This document shows positions 45,805 through 53,768 of a DNA stretch of 64,000 nt, in pieces. The position numbers were made by a program, and so were the translations under genes. Under the pieces are notes generated by a model. The model did no database searches. It saw only the letters and a list, made by a program, of their open reading frames with translations, and was not told the origin of the DNA. How positions within the stretch are numbered: position 1 is the first letter of the stretch; each line of letters starts with the position of its first letter. Source of the stretch: Polynucleobacter sp. MWH-Braz-FAM2G (GTDB lineage Bacteria > Pseudomonadota > Gammaproteobacteria > Burkholderiales > Burkholderiaceae); NCBI RefSeq assembly GCF_018687635.1, contig NZ_CP061300.1, positions 868,001 through 932,000 on the forward strand, written 5' to 3'.

Positions 45805-46142
45805 GCAGCCTAGTGGCAGAGCAAGCCGCGTTTTTAATTGATGTCAGCCGTCTTATTCAATTTGCAACAGTAGAAGGTTGGGTGGTTACAGGTGGCGAGC
45901 TTTGGAGATCGCCAGAGCAACAAGAGATCTATTTCAAAAGCGGTAGGTCTAAAACAATGAACAGCAATCACTTAAGACGCTGCGCTATAGACTTGAACTT
46001 CTTTTGGAAGGGCAAATTAATCTGGGATAAAGAGCTCATCCGCACGGTTGGCGAGTACTGGGAAAGCCTAAACTCTAAAAATAGGTGGGGAGGGAATTTT
46101 AGGGGGTTTGTGGATGTGCCGCATTTTGAAAGAATTACCTAA
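45801..46142 (+). CDS. M15-family endolysin (peptidoglycan L,D-peptidase type)
   Basis: A 113-residue zinc peptidase. The metal motifs are SNHLRRCAIDLNF (HxxxxAxDL) and DVPHFER. It has no signal peptide, so it needs the adjacent holin to reach the cell wall. At this length it is close to the minimum for M15 endolysins. It closes the lysis unit of the element. Confidence 0.87.
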   Translation: MSSLVAEQAAFLIDVSRLIQFATVEGWVVTGGELWRSPEQQEIYFKSGRSKTMNSNHLRRCAIDLNFFWKGKLIWDKELIRTVGEYWESLNSKNRWGGNFRGFVDVPHFERIT

Positions 46143-46167
46143 ATCATTGTTTTTAAACAATAAAATT

Positions 46168-46212
46168 ATTGTAGCAGTCATCCGTAAGAAAATTACGGAT
46201 GACTGCTACAAT
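46168..46212. repeat. Perfect 20-bp inverted repeat (hairpin)
   Basis: Two perfectly complementary 20-base arms (46168-46187 and 46193-46212) enclose the loop GAAAA. The arm begins ATTGTAGCAG. No U-run follows, so it is not a simple Rho-independent terminator. A second small palindrome, ATTGTTT TT AAACAAT, lies at 46146-46161. It sits between the lysis unit and the ATPase gene. Confidence 0.85.
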
Positions 46213-46264
46213 CTCCAGTCTCAGATGGCTATCCGTTAGGTCTGGTGATATTAGGTGAAAAATT

Positions 46265-47374
46265 ATGTTGACAAGATTTGAGGTTGAGAATTTCAGAGGG
46301 TTTAAGAATTTGCTTGCCTTTGACCTATCCGAGACAAAAAATTATGAATTTAATGGTGAATGCATAAAAAATGGCATTGCTAATAAGGCCATGATTTATG
46401 GGAAAAATGGATCCGGTAAGTCCAACCTGGGTTATGCAATTTTCGATTTAATTTCCCATCTAACAGATAAGTTTGTTCCAAAGCATGAGTACATTGCAAA
46501 CTATTTACATGCTGAGCTCACTGGGTTGCCTGCAAAATTTAAGTATGGATTTAAATTTGATGAAGCCTACATCGAGTATTTTTGTGAAAAATTAGGCGTT
46601 AATGAAGTGATCTTCGAGGAATTGAAAGTTAACGGCGAAACAGTCGTTCTCTATAGATTGGGTGAGTTAATTCAGATAAATTTAGTTGGCGCAGAGTCCC
46701 TTAATAGGGATTTGGGAGAAACCAAAATTTCTGCCCTAAAGTACATTAAAAATAATGCGGTTCTTGATAAAAGTCCGGTTAATGATGCCTTAAAGAAGCT
46801 TTTTGAGTTTGTCGATGGCATGTTGTTTTTTAGGTCGGTAGATGAGAGAACCTTTATTGGTAACAGAGCAGCAGGTGATGACGATATATTAAAAAATATC
46901 CTTAGCAAGGGAAATCTAAAAGACTTTGAGGGATTTCTTAATGCTGCAAATGTGGAGTGCGAGTTGGCTGTTATTGAAATCAATGGTCAAGAAGAGGTGG
47001 TTTTTAAGTTTGGTGATAAAACACTCAACTTTTGGCGTGGAGCCTCCACAGGCACAAAATCATTATCACTTTTTTATTATTGGCTGCAGTTACTTAATGA
47101 GAGTCAAGTTTCTTTGGTATTTGTAGATGAATTCGATGCTTTTTATCACTATAAACTTTCCGAATTGATTGTTCGAAAGTTAAAAGATGCGAATGCTCAA
47201 GTGGTGTTAACAACTCACAATACTAGCTTAATGACCAATGATCTAATGAGGCCGGATTGTTGTTTTGTAATGGAAGATAAGGTTATAACGCCATTTTCCA
47301 AGATCGCTGATAAAGAATTAAGGCTTGCCCACAACATTGAAAAAATGTATAAGGCTGGAGCTTTTGGTGGCTAA
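46265..47374 (+). CDS. AAA/ABC-type ATPase of an anti-phage-like gene pair
   Basis: A 369-residue SMC/OLD-like ATPase. N-terminal VENFRGFKNL, Walker A MIYGKNGSGKSNLG (around residue 56), signature-like STGTKSLSLFYYW, Walker B LVFVDEFDAF and the H-loop LTTHNTSLM are visible. It overlaps a TOPRIM-like partner by 8 nt. Such ATPase plus TOPRIM pairs (RloAB, AbiL, PARIS groups) act as abortive-infection systems; which group this belongs to is not settled here. Confidence 0.85.
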   Translation: MLTRFEVENFRGFKNLLAFDLSETKNYEFNGECIKNGIANKAMIYGKNGSGKSNLGYAIFDLISHLTDKFVPKHEYIANYLHAELTGLPAKFKYGFKFDEAYIEYFCEKLGVNEVIFEELKVNGETVVLYRLGELIQINLVGAESLNRDLGETKISALKYIKNNAVLDKSPVNDALKKLFEFVDGMLFFRSVDERTFIGNRAAGDDDILKNILSKGNLKDFEGFLNAANVECELAVIEINGQEEVVFKFGDKTLNFWRGASTGTKSLSLFYYWLQLLNESQVSLVFVDEFDAFYHYKLSELIVRKLKDANAQVVLTTHNTSLMTNDLMRPDCCFVMEDKVITPFSKIADKELRLAHNIEKMYKAGAFGG

Positions 47375-48128
47375 AACTGTTTTATTCATTTTTGAGGGTG
47401 AAAAAACTGAAAATCAGGTACATGAGATTTTTGAGAGGCATTACTTTTCAGATAAACACGTATCTATAAAAATAGCATTTGGTGCCGAAATATATCAACT
47501 TTGGAGGCAAATGACCTCCGAGGATTTTTTGGATGTTTTGGAGGTTTTAAAAGAAAGACGGCTTGCTAATCAAGAAGAAGTTGCAGCTTTGAGACGCGAT
47601 GATATATCCGAGATATATTTATTTTTTGATTATGACGGTCATACATCAACGGCTTCGGATGCTGACCTATTGCGTATGCTTGAGTACTTTAATGAGGAAA
47701 CAGAAGCTGGCAAGTTATACATAAGCTATCCCATGGCTGAGGCTGTTAGGCATATTAATATGGTCGATGACTATCTTGATACTGTATTTGATATCTCTGA
47801 TGGAAAAAGATACAAAGAATTGGTGAATGAAAAAACAGGTTTTATGCATTTAGCTAAACTGGAGAAGGGTGAGCTAGATTACGTTGTAGCTCAAAATTGC
47901 AAAAAAGCTAATTACATCGTCCATGACGATCGAGCTTTTCCTGAGTATCAAATTGTTATCAATAGATTAAGTCAGGTCAATATTTTTAATGCTCAGTTAG
48001 AGAAGCATATTTCAAAGGCTGGACAAGTTTCAGTTTTAAGTGGATTCCCTTTGTTTACGATTGAATACTTCGGCGAAGCCGCGCTAGCTGCTCTTCATGA
48101 GGCAATTGAAGTTCAGCCTCTTCGCTAG
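47367..48128 (+). CDS. TOPRIM-like nuclease partner (RloB/AriB-like)
   Basis: About 253 residues from a GTG at 47367, which has GGAG 8 nt upstream; an earlier TTG at 47325 lies within the ATPase gene. The N-terminal VLFIFEGEKTENQ gives the TOPRIM glutamate, and IYLFFDYDGHTSTAS the DxD acidic pair. The LYISYPMAEAVRHI block resembles the helical part of RloB/DUF4435-type effectors. It is coupled to the ATPase, so it is probably the effector. Stop codons of this gene and the integrase share the bases CTAG. Confidence 0.78.
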   Translation: MAKTVLFIFEGEKTENQVHEIFERHYFSDKHVSIKIAFGAEIYQLWRQMTSEDFLDVLEVLKERRLANQEEVAALRRDDISEIYLFFDYDGHTSTASDADLLRMLEYFNEETEAGKLYISYPMAEAVRHINMVDDYLDTVFDISDGKRYKELVNEKTGFMHLAKLEKGELDYVVAQNCKKANYIVHDDRAFPEYQIVINRLSQVNIFNAQLEKHISKAGQVSVLSGFPLFTIEYFGEAALAALHEAIEVQPLR

Positions 48129-49405
48129 TTTTTTGCAATAAAAGTATTCCAATCCAACATCAATCGAGCACGCTTGTCCAATTGATCTTGCCTCCTGTAC
48201 GCTGCCTCAGCCTTATTCTGGATGGTATGGGCTAACGCTAACTCGACAGTCTCATTCGAATAATCCGTAGTTTCTGCAGCCCAATCTCTAAACGTAGACC
48301 TGAATCCATGTGGTACATAGTTGGAGTACTTGGGCATCTTTCTCATCATTGTTAGTAGCGCCATGTTTGATAGGGGTTTATCTTTATGCAATGAGCTTGG
48401 GAATAAATATGCATTCGCACGAATAGTCTTTAGGTGCTCAAGAATTTCAACTGCTCTCGTATTCAATGGAACCCGATGCTCCTTGCCAGCTTTCATTCGT
48501 TCTGCAGGAATGGTCCAGACTCTTGTTTCCAAATTAAATTCATCCCATCGGGCTTCAACAACTTCACTTGTACGTGTTGCAGTAAGAATTAATAATTCCA
48601 ATGCGAAAGCAGAATAGCCGCTATGCTCTCGCAAGTCCTTTATAAATTCACCAATTCTTTGAAATGGAAGGGCGGGGTGATGCGCAACCTTCTTAATCTT
48701 ATTGGCCCTGGGTAGCAAATGACACAAGGCACCTTGGTATCTCGCAGGATTGTCACCACTCATGTATTTATGAGCCTTGCACCAATCTAGGATCACTTCA
48801 ATTCGTTGTCGAACCCTTGTCGCGGTTTCTGTTCTAACTTTCCAGAATGAACCCTCTACGTCGCCATTCTTCTTTTTAATATCTTGCTCAAGTAATTTAA
48901 CTACGTGGCTAGTTGTGATTTGATCAACCTTTAGCTTGCCAATTGTTGGTAGAGCGTATGTCGCAATAGTGCTTACCCACTGATCTTTGTGTTTAGAGTT
49001 AGACCATTCTGCTTGTTTTGTTTTGATGCATCTATCTGCTGCATCTGCAAAGGTAATTGAGTTCTTATTTGTCTCAATGGCTTTTATGCGTTTAATCGTT
49101 CTTTGCTCTAGTGGATCAACTCCATCTAATATGAGTCGACGCAATTCCAAAACTTTTAGCCTGGCATTGGCTAGTGAGAATGACTCTAGTGGCCCAATAC
49201 CCATTTCTCTTCGCTTGAGAGTTACAGGGCTAGTAAAGCGAAATATCCAGCTTTTGCTCACTCGGCCTTGGTATTCAGAAACCTGGAGATATAAGCCCTT
49301 GTTATCCGGGTCAGCGTGGTAACCTATTCTTGAGAGCGAGATGATCCCACGAGCAGTAAAGCTGCTTTTTAGGCTATTCCCAAGACTTTTTTCTATAGAA
49401 CTCAC
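48125..49405 (-). CDS. P4-type tyrosine integrase
   Basis: A 426-residue site-specific recombinase: N-terminal arm-binding domain of the DUF4102 type (residues 18-105), core-binding domain (around 115-220), and a catalytic domain with the Arg in LTATRTSEVVEARW, HxxR in VPHGFRSTFRDWAAE and Tyr in AEAAYRRQ. The start is GTG. It reads away from the att site at 49555-49568. A doublet repeat lies just 8 nt upstream of the start codon, so integrase binding there could reduce its own expression. Confidence 0.95.
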   Translation of the reverse strand: MSSIEKSLGNSLKSSFTARGIISLSRIGYHADPDNKGLYLQVSEYQGRVSKSWIFRFTSPVTLKRREMGIGPLESFSLANARLKVLELRRLILDGVDPLEQRTIKRIKAIETNKNSITFADAADRCIKTKQAEWSNSKHKDQWVSTIATYALPTIGKLKVDQITTSHVVKLLEQDIKKKNGDVEGSFWKVRTETATRVRQRIEVILDWCKAHKYMSGDNPARYQGALCHLLPRANKIKKVAHHPALPFQRIGEFIKDLREHSGYSAFALELLILTATRTSEVVEARWDEFNLETRVWTIPAERMKAGKEHRVPLNTRAVEILEHLKTIRANAYLFPSSLHKDKPLSNMALLTMMRKMPKYSNYVPHGFRSTFRDWAAETTDYSNETVELALAHTIQNKAEAAYRRQDQLDKRARLMLDWNTFIAKN

Positions 49406-49412
49406 GCTTTAT

Positions 49413-49441
49413 CTACCCACCAGCTTACCCACCAGTTAAAC
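49413..49441 (-). repeat. Right arm-type doublet repeat of the element
   Basis: Partner of the block at 18661-18689 (26 of 29 bases identical, same orientation). It consists of two tandem TACCCACCA units. It lies between the integrase start and the right att core and may serve integrase binding as well as regulation. Confidence 0.75.
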
Positions 49442-49554
49442 AAAGATTTTAGTGAATCAGAATGGGCTAGATTGGAGTGGGGTTGCTCTTAAAGCCTTGT
49501 AAATAAAGGGCTTTATGGGTATTGGTGGACTTGTCAGGAGGGTCAAGATCTAGA

Positions 49555-49568
49555 TCTCGTCTCCGCCA
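49555..49568 (+). other. Right attachment site (att core)
   Basis: The 14-base sequence TCTCGTCTCCGCCA repeats the tRNA-Ser 3' end at 18596-18609. It marks the right end of the element, giving a total of about 30.96 kb between the two cores. Bases on either side differ from the tRNA. Confidence 0.85.
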
Positions 49569-49629
49569 AGTCAATAGGCGGAATAAGGGTTTGTAGAGAT
49601 ACAACATCCTTGTTGCCAACAGTTTTACC

Positions 49630-49659
49630 AAAAACCACCTTCGGGTGGTTTTTATTTTT
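49630..49659 (+). terminator. Terminator right of the element, probably the original tRNA-Ser terminator
   Basis: Stem AAAAACCACC/GGTGGTTTTT with TTCG loop and a T-rich tail. No gene ends just upstream, so it probably terminated the tRNA gene before the element inserted. From 49660 to 49927 no gene is visible; the region should hold the promoter of the GntR gene. Confidence 0.8.
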
Positions 49660-49927
49660 GTTCTCAAGCAAAAAGTTTTCAAAAATAGCTATGGGAATAG
49701 AATTGGTACTTATGACAAATACCTTTTCCCTTAACACTGAAATAGCTAAGAATTAAGGGTAGGCACTTAGAGAAATTTGAAGTTCTTTGGATCTGGGCTC
49801 ATCCCCTTATAGGTCTGACTGAAATGAAAATACTAAACTTTATCTTGGTATTTTTTTATGCATTACTTTAAGTGGCACATAACTTTTGATTTATATTAGG
49901 CTTAACATTTAATTTTTGAAACTACCA

Positions 49928-50608
49928 ATGCCTAGTATCTCAAAGAGCGGTCTTAAGCAAATTAAGAAGGATACCCTTTGGGATAAAGCATATTTTTCTC
50001 TGAGAAGTGCATTGTTGGGAGGTAAGTTTGTGCCGGGTGAACGAATTATTTTGAGAAAAGTTGCTCAGGACCTAGGTATAAGTCTCACCCCAGTGCGTGA
50101 CGCCATAAATCGTTTGGCGGCTGAAAATGTGCTTGAACGAGGTGGGGTAGGTCAAGGCGGTGGGGCCTCAGTTCCGTTATTAAATGCTCATGAATTTGAT
50201 CAATTAATGTCTATCCGCAGTAGTCTTGAGCCGTTAGCAGCAGAGGCGGCAGCTAAAAATATAAGCAAAGCTGAAATATCTGAAATTTCCAATTTGCTAG
50301 AACAGATGACAGATTTAGCTGAATCCAGAAATCTAGCCTCATATTTGGATGCTCACTACAAATTTCATTTTGGAATTTATAAGTTGGCCAACCAATCTAT
50401 TCTTCTGCAAGCGATTGAAGGTGCTTGGCTTCGCTGTGGGCCAACCTTAAATCTTGCATTGCCGGCATACAAGCCTGGTCAAAAAAGACATAAACATCAT
50501 TTGGCAGCATTAAACGCACTTAAGAAGGGTGATGGAGTTGCAGTTGCTGAGGCTATCCGGGCTGATATTAATAGCGCTCGCCTAGATATCTGTAATTTGC
50601 TAGATTAA
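49928..50608 (+). CDS. GntR-family transcriptional regulator (FadR/FCD subfamily)
   Basis: About 226 residues with an N-terminal winged helix-turn-helix (FVPGERIILRKVAQDLGISLTPVRDAINRL) and a C-terminal FCD ligand domain with the metal-ligand blocks, including DAHYKFHFGIYKLA and HLAALNALKKGD. ATG at 49928; an alternative TTG at 49916 adds four residues. It precedes a catabolic cluster on the same strand and probably regulates it, the usual role for FCD regulators next to sugar-acid genes. Confidence 0.9.
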   Translation: MPSISKSGLKQIKKDTLWDKAYFSLRSALLGGKFVPGERIILRKVAQDLGISLTPVRDAINRLAAENVLERGGVGQGGGASVPLLNAHEFDQLMSIRSSLEPLAAEAAAKNISKAEISEISNLLEQMTDLAESRNLASYLDAHYKFHFGIYKLANQSILLQAIEGAWLRCGPTLNLALPAYKPGQKRHKHHLAALNALKKGDGVAVAEAIRADINSARLDICNLLD

Positions 50609-50699
50609 GCCCATTACTTAGGTGGATGAGGCCATTCCCTTTACTTAATGAATGTTATTTGTTATAACATTGAAATATTTCGTGTTTAAGGATGTGTAT

Positions 50700-51680
50700 A
50701 TGAAGACATTTAGGATGGTAGTAACTTTCATGGCAGCCGTAGCCTTGGGGGTTTATGTGACTATTAGTTCCGTTATGGCTGCCGAGTTTCCCTCCAGAGA
50801 AATCAGGTTGGTTGTGCCTTGGAATGTGGGCGGGTCAAATGATATTTCCGCTCGATTGCTATCAAAAATACTTGCTGATGAAGGAGTTACTGTTGTCGTA
50901 GATAACGTCGTCGGAGCAACGGGAACGATTGGTATGACGAAGGTTGCTAATGCTGAGCCAGATGGGTACACGATTGGAATGGGTACTAGCTCCACATTGG
51001 CGATGATCGCACAGGGATTAACGCCTCTAAAAAATGAGCAATTTGCTCCAATAGCGCGAGTAACAACTGATCAATTGTTGCTGCTTGTTCCAAAAGATGG
51101 TCCGGCAAAAGATCTTAATAGTTTTGAGGCTATGGTTAAAAAGAATCCTGGAAAAATTTCAATTGGTACTCCAGGTAGCAATAACTTAAATCATATTTTC
51201 GCGGTAATGACGGGTAACGTTGTGAACTCAGAGATTATTACCGTTCCATATACAGGTGGCTCTAAGGTGGTTGTTGATTTGGCTGGTAAGCAGCTTGATG
51301 CGGCAGTATTGAAACCCTCTGAAAGTAAGGCGCAAATTGACTCTAATATGGTGATGCCGTTGGGGGTGTTTGCCAATGAGCGTATCAAATCAATGCCCAA
51401 TATTCCTACCTTTAAAGAAAAGGGCTACAACGTATTTCCATATGGCCCGTTAGTGCAAATGGCATATCTGGCAGCTCCCGCCAAAACTCCCCCAGAAATC
51501 CAGGAAAAATTAATTGCGATTTTTAATAAAGCTATTCAAGACCCACGCTTTAAGGCTGCTTCTGAAGATGGGGGTGCACGAGTGGATAGCTTGACTGGAA
51601 AAGCCTTAGGTAACGAAATCGTAGCGGTAACAAACACCTTGGCCGTAGTTGGTAAAAAAGTGTTTACTGAAAAGAAATAA
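50700..51680 (+). CDS. Bug-family solute-binding protein (tripartite tricarboxylate transporter type)
   Basis: About 326 residues with a signal peptide ending near AAEFPSREIR, and the family motifs IRLVVPWNVGGSNDISAR, GATGTIGM and NPGKISIGTPGS. The ATG at 50700 has AAGGA nearby. It is an orphan: no TctA/TctB membrane gene is near, as is common in this group. It probably binds a carboxylated substrate for the enzymes encoded downstream. Confidence 0.92.
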   Translation: MKTFRMVVTFMAAVALGVYVTISSVMAAEFPSREIRLVVPWNVGGSNDISARLLSKILADEGVTVVVDNVVGATGTIGMTKVANAEPDGYTIGMGTSSTLAMIAQGLTPLKNEQFAPIARVTTDQLLLLVPKDGPAKDLNSFEAMVKKNPGKISIGTPGSNNLNHIFAVMTGNVVNSEIITVPYTGGSKVVVDLAGKQLDAAVLKPSESKAQIDSNMVMPLGVFANERIKSMPNIPTFKEKGYNVFPYGPLVQMAYLAAPAKTPPEIQEKLIAIFNKAIQDPRFKAASEDGGARVDSLTGKALGNEIVAVTNTLAVVGKKVFTEKK

Positions 51681-51704
51681 ATATCTGAAATTGAAAGAAG
51701 ATTG

Positions 51705-52847
51705 ATGAGTCAAATTAAAAAAGTAACCTGTCACGTAGTGTCTGCACCTGTACAAAAGCCATTCACATCATCTAGAGGCTGGATTTACAAAACTAGAGGT
51801 TCTTGTATTGTTGAGATTGAAACAAGCGATGGAATAGTGGGTTGGGGGGAGTGCTATGGTCCATCAGCTGTAGCAAAGGCTTTTATTGATACACAATTTG
51901 GTCCGCGGATTATTGGCAGAGACCCATTTGATGTGGAAGTAATTTGGGAGGATCTATATAATCGCATTAAGGACTACGGCACTACTGGCATGGCAATTTC
52001 AGCTATTAGTGGAATTGATATTGCCTTATGGGACATTATTGGAAAGTCTTGTGGCAAGCCAATTCACAAATTAATCGGCGGTTCTTATCGTGATGAAGTA
52101 ACGCCTTATGCGACAGGTCTATATTTTATTGATATGGATCGCTTGATCGAGGAGGCGGTTGAAGAGGCAATTGAGTTTAAGCAAAACGGCTTTACCGCCA
52201 TCAAGATGAAAATTGGTTTAGGCGATTTAAAGTTAGATATTAGGCGAGTAGAGGCTGTTAGAAAGGCGGTGGGTGATGAGATGCGACTAATGGTGGACGC
52301 TAATCATTGCTTTACAGTGCCTCAAGCCATACAAATCGGTCGTGAACTTGAAAAGTTAAACGTCGAATGGTTTGAAGAGCCAATTTCTCCTGAAGATTTG
52401 GATGGCTATGTTGAGGTAACTCGCGCTTTAGATATGGCCGTTGCTGGTGGCGAGAACGAATTTACTCGCTGGGGCTTTAGGGACATTGTGGTGCGCAAGG
52501 CGATGGATATAGTTCAGCCTGATGTTTGTGCGGCCGGTGGCATTAGTGAATGTCGTAAGATTGCAACCCTTGCGAGCGCTCATGGTGTAGAGTGTGTTCC
52601 GCATGCGTGGGGATCGGTTATCGGTGTTGCCGCTACTTTGCATTTCTTGGCAGCGCTTCCAGATCAACCGCCAAGCTTTAAAGGCAATCCTCCGTTATTC
52701 GAATTTGAGCAATGTGAGAATCCGTTCCGCGATTTGTTATCGGTTGATCCTATTGTTCAGATTAATGGCAAGATAAGCGTACCAAAAGGTCCAGGCCTTG
52801 GTATTGAGCTTAACCGCCATATTCTCGATCAGTATCGAGTCGCTTAG
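51705..52847 (+). CDS. Enolase-superfamily enzyme, mandelate racemase-type, sugar-acid dehydratase-like
   Basis: A 380-residue protein. Catalytic-type residues are visible: KxK in FTAIKMKIGLG, metal ligands in LMVDANHCFT, WFEEPISPED and GGENEFTRWG, and the His in CVPHAWGS. This is the mandelate racemase subgroup pattern, whose members often dehydrate acid sugars. The substrate is unknown. ATG at 51705, preceded by TTG. It is followed 9 nt later by an FAH-family gene. Confidence 0.85.
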   Translation: MSQIKKVTCHVVSAPVQKPFTSSRGWIYKTRGSCIVEIETSDGIVGWGECYGPSAVAKAFIDTQFGPRIIGRDPFDVEVIWEDLYNRIKDYGTTGMAISAISGIDIALWDIIGKSCGKPIHKLIGGSYRDEVTPYATGLYFIDMDRLIEEAVEEAIEFKQNGFTAIKMKIGLGDLKLDIRRVEAVRKAVGDEMRLMVDANHCFTVPQAIQIGRELEKLNVEWFEEPISPEDLDGYVEVTRALDMAVAGGENEFTRWGFRDIVVRKAMDIVQPDVCAAGGISECRKIATLASAHGVECVPHAWGSVIGVAATLHFLAALPDQPPSFKGNPPLFEFEQCENPFRDLLSVDPIVQINGKISVPKGPGLGIELNRHILDQYRVA

Positions 52848-52856
52848 ATCTTACTA

Positions 52857-53768
52857 ATGCGATATTTAACCTATATAGAAAATGGTCAAACGCCCAAAGT
52901 AGGCGTGTTGCTAAGTGATTCCTTGCATGTGCTCGATCTTTCTCATGAAAGTTTGCGCGACATGATTGGAAATGAGCGCCCAAGCTTGCTTGAGATGATA
53001 AAAGTCGGCCTACCTTCGCTGACCAAGAAAATCAAAGGCAAGCTTGAGAGTGGACAGTATGAGCAGGGTGCCGTTGTAAGTATCAAAGCTGTTTCACTAT
53101 GCTCCCCCATCCCCAATCCTGGGAAGGTGGTTGGCGCTGCATACAACTTTACAGACGCCTTAGATGAGCGCTCAATGCCTTATCCATCTGAGCCAGTAAT
53201 TTTTATTCGCTCTGGAAATACGGTGATAGGTCCTCATGACCCCATCTTGATTCCACCAGATGTGGGTAATGTCGGTTACGAGGCTGAGTTGGCTGTCATT
53301 ATTGGCAAGCGGGCGCTCTTTATAGAGCCAAAAGATGCAATGGAATGCATTGTGGGTTACACGGTACATAACGATGTCAGTGGTAGTGGCATGATTAAGG
53401 AGGATGGCGGCAATTTTGTCCGTGGAAAAAATATGCCAGCTTCTGCGCCTTTCGGACCTTATCTAGTGACTGCTGATGAAGTGGAGAACCCTTATGCCAT
53501 TCAAATTAAGTTGGATGTAGATGGCAGGGTATTGCAAGATGGAACCACTGGCACAATGCTTTTTAAGATTGCAGAGTTAATTTCCTATATTTCTAAACAA
53601 ATGCCGCTTGAGCCTGGCGATATTATTGCAACAGGAACTCCAGCAGGGCTGGCGATGATGCATCAGCCACCCGCATGGCTTGAACCTGGGCAAACGGTGC
53701 GTGTCGAGCTTGAGGGTTTGGGTGCGCTGAATAACCCAATTAAAAAGGGAGTGCCACTTCTTGAGTAA
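52857..53768 (+). CDS. Fumarylacetoacetate hydrolase-family protein
   Basis: A 303-residue protein. The FAH domain starts around GKVVGAAYNFTDALD, with the metal ligands in GYEAELAVIIG and HNDVSGSGM-type blocks, and later PLEPGDIIATGTPAGL. Enzymes of this group hydrolyse or cleave 2,4-diketo acids in sugar-acid and aromatic pathways. Coupled to the next gene by an 8-nt overlap. Confidence 0.88.
   Translation: MRYLTYIENGQTPKVGVLLSDSLHVLDLSHESLRDMIGNERPSLLEMIKVGLPSLTKKIKGKLESGQYEQGAVVSIKAVSLCSPIPNPGKVVGAAYNFTDALDERSMPYPSEPVIFIRSGNTVIGPHDPILIPPDVGNVGYEAELAVIIGKRALFIEPKDAMECIVGYTVHNDVSGSGMIKEDGGNFVRGKNMPASAPFGPYLVTADEVENPYAIQIKLDVDGRVLQDGTTGTMLFKIAELISYISKQMPLEPGDIIATGTPAGLAMMHQPPAWLEPGQTVRVELEGLGALNNPIKKGVPLLE

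Noticed and set aside
46146..46212. Standard Rho-independent terminator after the endolysin
   Set aside because: The large stem is not followed by T residues and the small one is almost all A/T.
46265..48128. Firm naming as PARIS (ariA/ariB)
   Set aside because: The motifs fit several ATPase plus TOPRIM systems; without a profile search the exact type cannot be stated.
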